A DNA stretch of 62,556 nt from Anabaena subtropica FACHB-260 (GTDB lineage Bacteria; Cyanobacteriota; Cyanobacteriia; Cyanobacteriales; Nostocaceae): assembly GCF_014697105.1 (NCBI RefSeq), contig NZ_JACJRF010000030.1, positions 1 to 62,556 of the forward strand. Direction: 5' to 3'. Numbering within the stretch: the first letter of the stretch is position 1; each line of letters opens with the position of its first letter. The notes below the pieces were generated by a model. That model made no database searches, was not told where the DNA came from, and saw only the letters and a program-made list of their open reading frames with translations. This document shows positions 1 to 11,300 of the stretch, piece by piece. A program made the translations under genes and the position numbers.

Positions 1-101
1 TCCTGAGCCTATTTTATTAAACCAGATTTTTGCCAAGCTTACTTCTTTAGGACGTATTCATCCCGTTTCTACGGGCGTTGAACCCTCGTAATTTGGCAAA
101 G
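1..101 (+). mobile_element. Possible 3' end of an IS200/IS605-type element (TnpB tail), cut by window edge
   Basis: Bases 2-91 are open on the plus strand (29 codons, stop TAA at 89-91) and end in residues GRIHPVSTGVEPS. A small hairpin (CCCGT, loop TTCT, ACGGG; 62-75) overlaps the end of the frame. Similarity of the neighbouring minus-strand condensation domain stops at about base 102. A reading frame ending near a short hairpin just before foreign sequence is the layout of the right end of IS200/IS605 elements. I infer a TnpB-type tail but cannot confirm it from so few bases; it could be another insertion or a rearrangement. Confidence 0.35.
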
Positions 102-1201
102 GTATTGACAAAAAAACCAATTAGTTTTTCAATCTCTTGCCAGTTACGATTGGCGATCGGTGAACCTACTAAAATATCTTCTTGATTGCTGTAACGATGC
201 AACAATGTCTTAAACCCGGCTAACAAGGTCATGAAAAGAGTTGCATTTTCATGACGGCTCAGTGTCTTTAACGCCTCAGTCAAATCAGTGGATAGAGCAA
301 ATGATTTTCTTTGACCACGAAAACTCTGAATTGGCGGTCGGGCATAGTCTGTGGGTAATTGTAAGACAGGCAGATTCCCACCAAGTTGTTTTTTCCAGTA
401 AGTAAGAAGATTTTCGAGAACTTCTCTCTGCAACCATTGGCGCTGCCAAATAGCAAAATCTGCATATTGAATGGGTAATTCTGGAAGCGGTGAAGCTTGA
501 TTTTGAGAAAAAGCTTCATATAGTGCTGCTACTTCCTGAATGAGTATCCCCATCGACCAACCATCAGAGATGATGTGGTGCATAGTAAACATCACTACAT
601 ACTCTTCTTGGGCTAATTGTAAGAGAGTACATCGCAGCAATGGTATTTCAGCTAATTTGAAACATTGCGAAGCTTCCGTACTCAGAAGTTTTTGAACTTC
701 CGCTTCGCGCTCTACTTGCGGTAATTCTTGCAAATTAATTACAGGCAAATTTAAAGTCAAAGTCGGGTGGATGACTTGGACGGGTTGCCCTTGTTGTGAA
801 GCAAAAGTGGTTCTTAAGACTTCATGCCGCCGTACAATTTCGTTGAGGGTCTTTTCCAGTGCTACTACATTGAGTGAGCCTTGCAGATCAAAGGCGGCTG
901 GTAGATTGTAAAAGTTACTGCCTGGTTGTAACTGATCAATAAACCAGAGTCTTTGTTGAGCAAAGGATAGAGGTAGATTTTCCGTCCGTGGTACTGGGCG
1001 AATCGGCTGATTATGGGAACTGAAAGTTACGTTGTTTTTACGTATAAAAGCGAGGATTTCTTCTTTGCGTTCAGCTAGTTCTGCTTTAATAACTGGTGTC
1101 AGCGCACCTTGAGGGGCGTTGCAACGCAGGCGATTTTCTTCAACCCACAGTTTGATATCGAGACTGCAAAGATCGGATAAAAACTCTTCAATAGTTTTCA
1201 T
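47..1201 (-). pseudogene. Truncated NRPS: TubC-type docking domain plus incomplete condensation domain
   Basis: This is the start of the next NRPS of the line. Residues 1-55 form a TubC-like docking domain (LRCNAPQGALTP, AELAERKEEI). A condensation domain follows from about residue 70, with the RHEVLRTTF motif and an intact HHIISDGW catalytic motif. Similarity stops at IGFFVNT; the last 17 codons are unrelated and come from the adjoining probable IS end. The rest of the C domain and all later domains are missing here. The start has a strong ribosome site (GAGGAG) and overlaps the upstream gene's stop by four bases (ATGA). The upstream protein ends in an acidic tail (MDAVDREEIEI) of the kind that meets TubC docking domains. 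As it stands the product could not complete a module. Confidence 0.85.
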
Positions 1202-3942
1202 ATTTCTATCTCCTCACGATCTACTGCATCCATAGAAATAAACTGTAGCTGTTGGACTGTCAGCATCTTTTCGATACGCTCTACCAATTGAGCAACTGTA
1301 GGTGCTTCAAATAAACTGCGTAAAGGCAACTCTACCCTAAACGCTTCGCGCAACCGGGAAATAACTTGAGTCGCCAGTAAAGAATGTCCACCCAAATCAA
1401 AGAAGTTATCATGAATACCTAGATGCTCTCGCTTTAATATCTGCATCCAAATGTCAGCAACTAGCTCTTCTGCGGGAGTGCGTGGTGCAACGAAGCTAAT
1501 TTCTTCATTTTGAAAATTTGGTATAGGTAATGCCCGACGGTCTATTTTACCACTGGGAGTCAGGGGTAGTGCTTCTAGAGATAAAATTGCCGAGGGTACC
1601 ATATAGTCTGGTAGCCTTTCTTTTAGTAAATTGCGTAATTTTTGGATTAGTTCGCTAGTAGCTATTTCATTCTGATGAAACTCTGGACTAAGAACAACAT
1701 AAGCAATTAAGCGTTTATCATGAGCATTTTCCTCCCTCACAATAACTACAGTTTCTTTAACAGCAGAATGCTGATTTATTAGAGCTTCAATTTCTCCTAA
1801 TTCGATGCGGAAACCACGAATTTTCACTTGATGATCTATCCGTCCCAGAAATTCAATATTTCCGTCAGGAAGCCACCTGCCTAAATCTCCAGTTTTATAA
1901 ATTAAATCTCTATCTATTCCTGGTAATGGTTTAGCATTGGTAGAAAATGGATTAGGAACAAAATTTGATTTTGTCATTTTTTCATTCTGCCAATACCCTT
2001 CAGCTACCCCAAATCCTGATACACAAATTTCCCCAGGAAATCCAATTGGTACTAGTTGCATTTGAGCATCAAGAATATAGATATTTAAGTTTGCTAATGG
2101 TTTACCAATAGGAACTGTACGTTGGTTGTCTGGTAAAGGTTGAGTAACGATAAATTGAGTAATATCATCAGCAGCTTCACTTGGCCCGTAAGCATTAACT
2201 ACTTTAATTGAGGGATACATCCTCAGCCACTTATTTACCAGTTCTACTGATACAGATTCTCCTGTGACCATCATCCATTTCAAATCGGGTAACAATCTTG
2301 CATCTGTGGGTAGTTGGGAGATGTAATCTAATAAGCCTGACAGGACGACTGGGACTAACTCAACAATAGTAATTTTCTCTTCTTTAATAACTTTGAATAA
2401 CTTTTCTGGATTACAAATACTTTCGGTATCGATGATGACAGTCTTTCCACCAATTAAGATAGGCGCTAAAAATTGCCAAACGGAAATATCAGATGAAGCC
2501 GGAGCCGTTTGAAGAAAAGTCAAGTCTTCAGTCAACTCTAAAGCATCAAATTCAGCATAGATATGGTTGATTGCACTACCATGTCTAATAATTACTCCCT
2601 TTGGTAGTCCTGTGGAACCGGACGTATAAATCATATAAGCCGGATCGATTCCCTGATGATTTACCTTTAAATTCTCTTTAGGGAAGTTATCAAAATCTAG
2701 TTCATCATATATTTTTATAGTATTGAATGATTGCTGCTCTGATTTAATATCTAAACATATTAAGCATTCCAAAACCGGACAATCTTCCTGTGAAGCAACC
2801 AAAATATCTAAATAGGAAGAGTCTGTTAATAAAATTCTCACTTCGCTGTTAGATATCATGTATTTGATTCTATCAGGCGGATATGTACTATCAATTGGGA
2901 CATAGACTCCACCAACTTTATGTATGGCAAGTATGCCTATGAGAAAGTTGATATCCCGTTCTTTAATAATTCCAACAAAATTTCCTTTTTGGACTCCTAG
3001 TTTAGACAAAAATATAGCTAGTTTATTTGCTTTATCATTTAATTCCCGGTATTTTAATTGAGTATTTCCAAAAACAGCAGCAAATTTGTCAGGTGTCTGT
3101 TGTACCTGTTTTTCAAACAACTGGTCTATTGTTTGATTGATGGGATATAGTTTTGTATTATCGTTAAAATCTTTTAATAAAATGTTGCGATCGCTTGCGC
3201 TTAAAACAGCGATGTCTGATATTTGAGTTAAACTATTGTTAATAACACAATTCAAAATATTAATATAACAATCGGCAATGATTCTAATACTCTTTTCTGT
3301 AAACAATAAATCATTGTAGTATATATGGCAGGCAATTAAATTGCCATTAACTTTAAAAGAAAAAATTAAATCATTTTTTAATTCTTTGACATCTTCTAAG
3401 CGATGTATATTTTCTAATAAAGCTATTGCGTCAAAAATGAAAAAGCGATTCTGGGTGTTGGGTAAGTTTAATAATTCAATCAATTCATCAAAAGAATAGT
3501 TTTGATGAGTATGACCATTAACAGCTATTTCTTTAACTTGAACCAGTAAATCTTTAAAAGCGAGTTGATTATCAACGTTAAAGCGTAAAGGAATTACTTT
3601 TGTCTGTAAATTATCATCACTTCTTGTTTTTGGATAAATTGGAGAGCCAACTATAACATCATTAGTTCCATTATATTTTTTGAAAAAAATGCTTAATACT
3701 GCTAAGAGTAATAAATATATAGCAAAATTAGAGTTATTCGTAAACTTAATGATTTTTTCAGACAAATCATTTAGTATTTCAAAGCTTACTGACTTTTTTG
3801 TGCCTTCATATATTGCAGGTCTGACATAATCTGCAATCAAAGTAGTCTCAGGTAGTTCGTCAGAAATTTGATTCAGCCAGTAAATCTTATGAGGAAATAA
3901 ATTTTCAGCATTCAAGTTATTTCTAGTTTTATTTGCAATCAT
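1198..3942 (-). CDS. NRPS: half condensation domain - adenylation (Dab-like code) - PCP
   Basis: This protein activates an amino acid and loads it on its own carrier domain. About residues 20-260 match only the C-terminal half of a condensation domain; the HHxxxDG half is absent. The adenylation domain spans about 268-790 with core motif YTSGSTGLPKG. The PCP has LGGHS with its serine near 854. The Stachelhaus-type positions I can read (D-I-W-E-M-T-A-D-D) are one residue from the diaminobutyrate code as I remember it (DIWELTADDK). That fits the adjacent Dab aminotransferase. I chose ATG at 3942 because AGGAAGGA precedes it; the upstream GTG at 3957 has no such site. The missing half C domain may be served by the complete C domain ending the preceding PKS protein. 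The acidic C-terminal tail suits the downstream docking domain. Confidence 0.88.
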   Translation of the reverse strand: MIANKTRNNLNAENLFPHKIYWLNQISDELPETTLIADYVRPAIYEGTKKSVSFEILNDLSEKIIKFTNNSNFAIYLLLLAVLSIFFKKYNGTNDVIVGSPIYPKTRSDDNLQTKVIPLRFNVDNQLAFKDLLVQVKEIAVNGHTHQNYSFDELIELLNLPNTQNRFFIFDAIALLENIHRLEDVKELKNDLIFSFKVNGNLIACHIYYNDLLFTEKSIRIIADCYINILNCVINNSLTQISDIAVLSASDRNILLKDFNDNTKLYPINQTIDQLFEKQVQQTPDKFAAVFGNTQLKYRELNDKANKLAIFLSKLGVQKGNFVGIIKERDINFLIGILAIHKVGGVYVPIDSTYPPDRIKYMISNSEVRILLTDSSYLDILVASQEDCPVLECLICLDIKSEQQSFNTIKIYDELDFDNFPKENLKVNHQGIDPAYMIYTSGSTGLPKGVIIRHGSAINHIYAEFDALELTEDLTFLQTAPASSDISVWQFLAPILIGGKTVIIDTESICNPEKLFKVIKEEKITIVELVPVVLSGLLDYISQLPTDARLLPDLKWMMVTGESVSVELVNKWLRMYPSIKVVNAYGPSEAADDITQFIVTQPLPDNQRTVPIGKPLANLNIYILDAQMQLVPIGFPGEICVSGFGVAEGYWQNEKMTKSNFVPNPFSTNAKPLPGIDRDLIYKTGDLGRWLPDGNIEFLGRIDHQVKIRGFRIELGEIEALINQHSAVKETVVIVREENAHDKRLIAYVVLSPEFHQNEIATSELIQKLRNLLKERLPDYMVPSAILSLEALPLTPSGKIDRRALPIPNFQNEEISFVAPRTPAEELVADIWMQILKREHLGIHDNFFDLGGHSLLATQVISRLREAFRVELPLRSLFEAPTVAQLVERIEKMLTVQQLQFISMDAVDREEIEI

Positions 3943-3978
3943 AATTTCCTTCCTCACTCTAATTAAATATTCAAAAGA

Positions 3979-5232
3979 CTATGCTGCTAACTCATTAAAA
4001 GCTGTTTTGATAATCGAACAACCTTTTTGTAAAGTAGCCATATCAATTACCAAGGGGGGCAAAATTTTAATTACAGTATCATTTCTGCCTGCTAATTCAA
4101 GTATTAACCCTAGTTCAAAACAACGGGAGGTTATACTTTTAGCAAAAGTGTTACCGCCAAAATTTTTAACATCAATTCCCCAAATCATGCCAATTCCCCG
4201 GATTGCGATGTTTTCACTAATTGGGGCTATTTCTTGAGTGAGAAAATCTTTTAAAAAAAGCTCTTTAATTTTGACATCCTTTTCAAGATGGCTACTTTCT
4301 CTATATTCTAGAGCAGCTGTTGCTCCAATAAATGCTAATTGATTACCCCTAAAAGTACCATTATGCTCGCCTGGTTCCCAGATATCTAACTCTGGTTTAA
4401 TTAATAATAGCGACATGGGAAAACCATACCCACTAATAGATTTAGAAAGTACTACCATGTCAGGAACAATATCTGCTCTTTCAAAAGAAAAGAAAGACCC
4501 TGTTCGACCGCAGCCAACTTGAATATCGTCGCAAATTAATAAAATATCATGTTCATCGCATAACTTCCTAAGTCGTTGCATCCAGTCAATCGGAGCTACA
4601 ACAATTCCACCTTCAGCTTGCACTGTTTCAAAGATGATTGCTGCTGGTTTTTCAATTCCAGAATTAACATCATTTAAGACTGTTTCTATATATTCTATTG
4701 TGTCAAAACTTTCCATGAATCCATAGGGATAAGGCATAAAAGTTACATTACTTGATGTACCAATTGCCCCCGCTCTAATTCCAACATTGCCACTAATAGA
4801 TAAGCTACCCAAAGTCATGCCATGATATGCTCCCATAAAGGAGAATATCCCCGACCTTTGCTTGACTTTTTTCGCTAACTTTAAAGCCGCTTCAACTGCA
4901 TTTGTTCCGGTAGGCCCGCAAAACTGAATGCGATAATCTAGTTTTTTTGAACTTAATACTACCTCATCAAATTTAGCTAAAAACTTCTCTTTTGCAGAAG
5001 TATACATATCCAAAGCATGGGCAATTCCATCAGCATCTAAATATGATATGACTTTTTGTTTTATGTAGTCATGATTATGACCATAATTTAAAGCACCTGC
5101 ACCAGCAAAAAAATCTATATATTCTTCACCTGACTCAGCATAAATGATAGAATCCTTAGCTCGATGGAATATGGCAGGGAAATTACGGCAATAGCTTCTG
5201 ACGTTGGATTCACATTTTTCAAATGTATTCAT
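3979..5232 (-). CDS. Diaminobutyrate-2-oxoglutarate aminotransferase (EctB/Dab family)
   Basis: A class III PLP-dependent aminotransferase of 417 residues. FCGPTGTNAVEAALKLAK (phosphate-binding region), DDIQVGCGRTG and EHNGTFRGNQLAF are the signature stretches of the EctB/DABA-aminotransferase group. The Schiff-base lysine is probably K264 in LSKSISGYG. Family members convert aspartate-4-semialdehyde to L-2,4-diaminobutyrate using glutamate. It is not beside ectA or ectC, so ectoine synthesis is unlikely. It sits between a PKS and an NRPS whose A domain looks Dab-specific, which makes precursor supply the best explanation. The gap to the downstream NRPS is short (about 36 bases to its chosen start), so the two are probably co-transcribed. 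Confidence 0.85.
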   Translation of the reverse strand: MNTFEKCESNVRSYCRNFPAIFHRAKDSIIYAESGEEYIDFFAGAGALNYGHNHDYIKQKVISYLDADGIAHALDMYTSAKEKFLAKFDEVVLSSKKLDYRIQFCGPTGTNAVEAALKLAKKVKQRSGIFSFMGAYHGMTLGSLSISGNVGIRAGAIGTSSNVTFMPYPYGFMESFDTIEYIETVLNDVNSGIEKPAAIIFETVQAEGGIVVAPIDWMQRLRKLCDEHDILLICDDIQVGCGRTGSFFSFERADIVPDMVVLSKSISGYGFPMSLLLIKPELDIWEPGEHNGTFRGNQLAFIGATAALEYRESSHLEKDVKIKELFLKDFLTQEIAPISENIAIRGIGMIWGIDVKNFGGNTFAKSITSRCFELGLILELAGRNDTVIKILPPLVIDMATLQKGCSIIKTAFNELAA

Positions 5233-5276
5233 ATGTAGAAATCCGTGTGGGAGTTGTGAAAAATAGTTCTTTTAAA

Positions 5277-5356
5277 CGAACCACAGAGACACAGAGGAGC
5301 CAGTATGTTGCGTGGGTTTCCCGCGTTGTAGCAACTGGCGTAACGCAGAGAGATAA
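5277..5356. repeat. Dispersed repeat with palindromic core in an intergenic gap
   Basis: The 160-base gap between the PKS and the aminotransferase holds a CCACAGAGACACAGAG leader-like stretch. A hairpin with arms GCCAGT (5299-5304) and ACTGGC (5334-5339) around a GC-rich centre follows. Related leader sequence occurs before other genes in this window. The form matches the small dispersed repeats of Nostoc-type genomes; I see no coding role. Confidence 0.5.
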
Positions 5357-5392
5357 TAAATAAAGATTTTCACAAATGATTTAGAAGAAAAT

Positions 5393-8300
5393 TTAAGTAC
5401 ATGAGGGAGAAGACCAATTAAAAGATACTTCTTTTTCTAAGATTGCAGCAATTTGTTGTTGTTCTGGTGTCAGCAAGGGTAAGTTTTTAATCTGGAAATG
5501 GGGATTAGTTATTAACCCTTGCAATAGCATTTCGATATCTTTGAGGATACCAGTAATGGTAGTAGTCTCAAATCTTCTAGAATCATAGGAAATAGCTATT
5601 AATAACTCTTTATTTGGGTACACAACCAAGTTCAGAGGATAGTTATTTCGGTAATACAATTCTGTATGTTGAAATTCTATATTTCCCTGCCAATCTCGGA
5701 TGAATTCGCTGACAGGAAAATTTTCAACCACTACAATACTTTCAAACAAAGTGGAGTTTCGTGGGATTTCACTCCACTTATGAGCTTCTGTTAATGGAGT
5801 GTATTCATAGTCGCGTACTTCAACTAATTGCAATTGAAAACGCTGTAGCCATGACAAAAAAAGCTGTTCAGTATCTATATTGACATGGATGGGCAAGGTG
5901 TTAACAAACATACCCACCATTGATTCTACTCCATGCAAATCTGCTGGTCTTCCAGTAACAGTGCAACCATACAATATATTGTGGCAACAAGTATAACGAC
6001 TGAGGAGAACGGCCCAGATACCGTTCATTATCGTAGCAAGGGTAAGATGATGTTGTGTAGCAAAAGACTGTAGCGCTTGTGTAGTGGTTGATGATAGTTG
6101 AATTATCTCTTCACTATACCTGACTTCTTGGGTAGGCGATCGCTCAATTTTTTCTCGTTTTTCTATATAAGTTAGAGGCGTTGCTGTTTTGACACCCTGC
6201 AATGCTTGTCGCCAAAAATTTTCGGCTTTGGATATATCCTGTTGCTGTAACCAATCAATGTAGTCCCGAAAAGGACGAGTAGGCGCTAAACTAGTTTCTT
6301 TACCTTGGCAAAGTGTCCCATAAGTTTCTACAAACTCTTGGAATACTAATGAGCCACCCCAACCATCGATAATAATGTGGTTAAAGCTCCAAATATATAG
6401 ATGCTTGTCATCAGTAAAGCGAATTAAAGTATGACGCATCAAACATGGCTGAGAGAAGTCAAAACTTTTTTGGCGATCGCTTACAATATAAGAGTCAAGC
6501 TGTGATTTTTGTTCAACTGAATTTACATTAGACCAATCATAATAATTCAGGGGAACTTCTACCTGATTGTACACAATTTGTAATGGATTATCCAGTTCTT
6601 CCCAATAAAATCTAGTACGTAAAATTGGATGTCTATCCATCACCAATTGCCAAGCTTTGGCAAACGCCGTCATATCCAGATTGCCACGCAAAGTAAAGAT
6701 ATGTTGGAAAAAATATAAGGACAATTCACTATCAAGCAAACAGTGGAAAAGCATCCCCTTTTGTACAGGTGTAAGTTCGTATATGTCTTCAATATTTTCT
6801 AACAAATGCGGGTCATCACACACTCGCTGTATTTGCTGCAATAAAGATTGCTGGGAATTTTGTAAATCGGGCTGATTTTCTTCAAGGAAGCTATGCTGAA
6901 TCGATGTGATTTCTAACTCTTCGGGTTCGATAGTTGGAGTAATAGATAAATCTGTTGCTAATTCAGCAATTGTTTGGTAGTGGAAAAACTGTTGAGATGT
7001 TAACTTCAAACCTGCTTGGTTAGCTTTGGCTGCAATTTGAATTGTGTTAATGGAATTTCCACCTAACTCAAAGAAGTTGTCGTAGATACCTATCTTGTCA
7101 ATTCCCAGAATTTCTTGCCAAATGTCAGCCAGGATTTGCTCGATTTGGGTTTCGGGAGCAATGTAATCGTTACCTAAATTGGGACGAGGATGTTTTGCTT
7201 TTGAGAGATTGACTGAAGATAATTTGTCATCTAAAAGCGTTAATTTATCCTGTAAATATTGGGGAGAATTATTTTGCTGAATTAATGCTGGTAAATCTTG
7301 AGTTGAAACAATAAGATGAGGCAGCTTACTTCCTAGAATACGATTAAAAACATCGATACCTTCTTGAGATAATATGCCTTTTTTGATAATTTCTGCACGC
7401 TCTTGTTTAATACTATCTGGTAATACAGTTTCCACTGCAAAACCGACTTCTTGCCAAGTATCCCAACTGATTGATACTGTTAATCGCTCGGAGGTGGAAG
7501 TATGATAATGAGCGTAAGCATCTAAAAAGGCATTAGCTGCACAATAATCTATCTGTCCAAATTCACCCAAAATTGAAGTTTTGGACGAACAAAGTACAAA
7601 GAAGTCCAGATTTGTCTTCTGGAAAACTTCCTCTAAAACTAATGTTCCTTTGACTTTTGCTGCTAAGACATTATTAGCCATATCCCGCGTCTTGAGTTGG
7701 GTAACACCACCACCAGGAATCCCAGCCGCATGAATTACACCATGAATTTGACCGAATTTTTGTAAAGCTTGATCAATTATTGTTTGCATTTGTGCAGAAT
7801 TAGTTACATCAGCACTTATGACCTCAATTTCTGCTCCTAATTCTTCAAGCGATCGCACTTTTTGAATCTGACGACTAATAGAGTCTTGGCTATCATGTTT
7901 TACTAGCCATTGTTCCCATTCAGATAGTTCCGGTAATCCCTTTCTACCGATGAGGATTAACTTAGCTTGGACTGTCTTGGCTAGATGTTCTGCTAATACT
8001 AAACCAATTCCTCCAAGTCCACCAGTAATCAAGTAAACTCCACCTTTTCTTAACTTAGCCTTGCTGGCAATCTGGTCATGTAATGGTACTGCATCAAAGG
8101 TTTGTATCCAGCGATGATATCCACGATAAGCAATTATTTCATTGGTTTTTTGCAGTGTTAATTCTGCTACTAATTTATCTATAATTTTTTGGGGTAAAGA
8201 TGTTTGAACAGAATGTATTACTAAATCAACAAGACTGCAATCAATATGGCGATATTCCTTAGGAATTACCTTGCATGGGCCTAATACTGTCGCCTTTTGT

Positions 8301-11300
8301 GGATATAGTTTTTCATCACCATTTACATCATATAAATTACTGGTGACGACCATCATCTTAAGGGCATCCCAAATATCTTGTTTTCCGATTGCTTGTGCTA
8401 AAAATAACAGGCTATAGAAACTAAGATCCTGATAATATGCAAATAATTCTAAATCATTTGCGAGTGAAATATCATTTGGTGTAACATTCCAAAAATGAGC
8501 AACTCTATTTAGTTTAAACCCCTGTTGTTGCAATTCTTTAAGCAACATATCATAATCATCTGGGTGTTGGGGATTAATGACATAAATTCGCTCATCAAGC
8601 TTCCTAAATTGTTCTCCTAACCGTACAGTGATCACATCCTGATTCTGCTGTTCAAGCCGTTTGACAAATTTATTTCCTACTCCATAGTTATCTACAAAGA
8701 CTAAGCAATGTAACTTTTGTTTGCTCACTTCTTCTTGGAAAAACTCAAGTGGCATGGATTGCTTCCATACAGGAATGTAAAACCAGTCAGTGATATTTGG
8801 CTTTTTATCTAACGATTTTTGTGCTACTGCTTCTGAGGTAGACGAGGAATCTAACTCAATAGAATAACGTTGATTTTCAACAGGATGTCTCGATGAATTT
8901 TGCTGTAACGATTCCTGGGCGGATGTAAACCAATAACGCTGACGCTCGAAGGGATAAGTTGGTAAGGGAAGACGATAACGGTATTCATTAGCGTAAAAGC
9001 TTGACCAATCAACCTTGATTCCCAACATCCACATTTGACCCAAAGAGTTGAGTAAAGATGCGACTTCTGAATGCTGTTCATGAGCATGGGGTATTGAGGT
9101 CAGCACAGCTAATTCTGCATTACTCAAAGTCTTTCCAAAACCAACTTCTAGCAAAACTCGCTGTTTATCTTTAAATAACTCGGCAATTCCTTCATGAAAA
9201 AGTGTTGACTGCTGTATTTGTACCCAATAGTTAGGGTCTGTTGTTTCAGCTTGAGTAATCCAAGTTCCGCTAACATTGGATATGAAGGGAATTTTTGGAG
9301 GATTGAGTTGGACTTTTTCTAACAACTCAGTAGAAAATTCATTCGCTACTAATCCCAAGGCATCCTCCAGGGAAAACACTCCAGCTAAAGTAGCAGCAAC
9401 GTATTCACTGATACCTTGCCCAATCATTGCTTGAGGAGCAATACCCCAGGACATCCACAATTGAGCCAAAGCATATTCAATGACAAACAAGCTACTTTGA
9501 GCAAAGCCAGTTTGTTGCAGTTTTTCTAATGCGGTTTCTCGCTCAGATTCACTGGGATAAATTACGGAACGCAAATCAAACTCTAGATGTGGTTTTAATA
9601 TTAAGCAACACCGTTCTACCTGGGCGCGAAATACTGATTCAGTTTCGTAGAGTTCTCTGCCCATGTTTGCATACACCCCATCTTTCCCAGGAAAGATGAA
9701 AGCAACAGAGCGAGTTCCTGACTCTGAAAATTGAGTTATCACTCGTTGTGATGCTGGCTGATTCAATGCCTGAATTGCGTCTTGGACATCAGAGCAAATC
9801 AACATTCGCCGATGACTAAAGTCTCTGCGTCCGACTTGCAAAGTATAAGCTACATCTGCAAGATTAATATCAGGATGTAGCATCAGATGTTGGCTAAGGT
9901 TTTGTGTGGCAGTTGCTAACGCAGACTCAGTTTTCGCAGAGAGTAGTAACAAATGATATTTTCTCCCCTGCTCCTCTGCTCCCCTGCTCACCCTCTCTAC
10001 AACCGGGGCTTCTTCCAGAACTAGATGAACATTTGTTCCTCCCATTCCTAAAGAACTCACACCAGCACGCCGGGGAGTTGAGCCTGTTTTCCATTCTCTT
10101 AGCTTGGTGTTGACATAAAAAGGACTATTGGCAAAATCGATTTCCGGATTTGGCTGCTCAAAGTTGAGGCTTGGTGGAATCAATTGATGTTTTAGAGCCA
10201 AAACAGTCTTGATTAAGCCTGCAACTCCTGCGGCTGCATCTAAATGACCAATATTCGTTTTGACTGAACCAATGGCGCAGAAATTCTTTTTCTCGGTACT
10301 GGCACGAAAAACTTTAGTCAGCGCGGCAATTTCAATCGGATCCCCTAAAACTGTACCGCTACCGTGGGCTTCAATATAGCTGATTGTCTGTGGTTCTACC
10401 TCTGCTAACATGATCGCTTCGGCGATCGCTTCTGCTTGTCCATCGACGCTAGGCGCTGTATACCCAACTTTCATCGAACCGTCGTTGTTAATTGCAGCGC
10501 CTTTAATCACAGCATATATGCAATCACCATCGGCGATCGCATCTTGAACTCGCTTGAGAACTACTACTCCCACACCATTACCAACAGTCGTTCCCTGCGC
10601 CTTGGCATCAAAAGCATGACAATGACCATCAGGAGATAGCGGTCCTCCTGGTTCATAAAAATAACCAGTTTTTTGCGGTAATCGAATAGAAACCCCTCCC
10701 GCCAAAGCCATATCGCATTGATAATTTTGTAAACTTTGACAGGCAAGGGTAGTAGCAACTAATGATGTAGAACAAGCTGTTTGAACTGTAATACTGGGCC
10801 CGGTAAGATTTAATTTATAAGAAACACGAGTTGAGAGAAAACCTTTATCGTTGCCAATCAACTTTTGGTATGATTCCCCTGACCCTAATTGGTCATTTTG
10901 TAAATCAAAAGATAAATAGTTATTTAAGCTAGCACCAGCATAAACACCAATTCTGCTTGCACACTTTGTTGAATCGTAACCAGAATTTTCTAAAGCTGAC
11001 CAAGCGCATTCTAAAAACAGGCGATGTTGAGGGTCTGTTACTTCCGCTTCCTTCGGATTCAGATCAAAAAATGCCGCATCAAATAAATCTATATTATCTA
11101 AAACACCACCGATTTTAACATAATTGCTATCATTTACTAACGCCGCAGGTACACCAGCAGCGATTAACTCTGCATCTGTAAATAAGGATAAAGACTCTAC
11201 ACCATCTTGTAAATTTTGCCAAAAAGATTCTACGTTCATGGCTCCAGGAAAACGCCCCGCCATGCCGATAATAGCAACTCCTTCCATCAATTCATAACTT

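Noticed and set aside
3979-5232. EctB-like gene as evidence of ectoine synthesis
   Set aside because: No ectA or ectC is nearby and the gene sits inside an NRPS/PKS operon, so Dab supply is the better reading.
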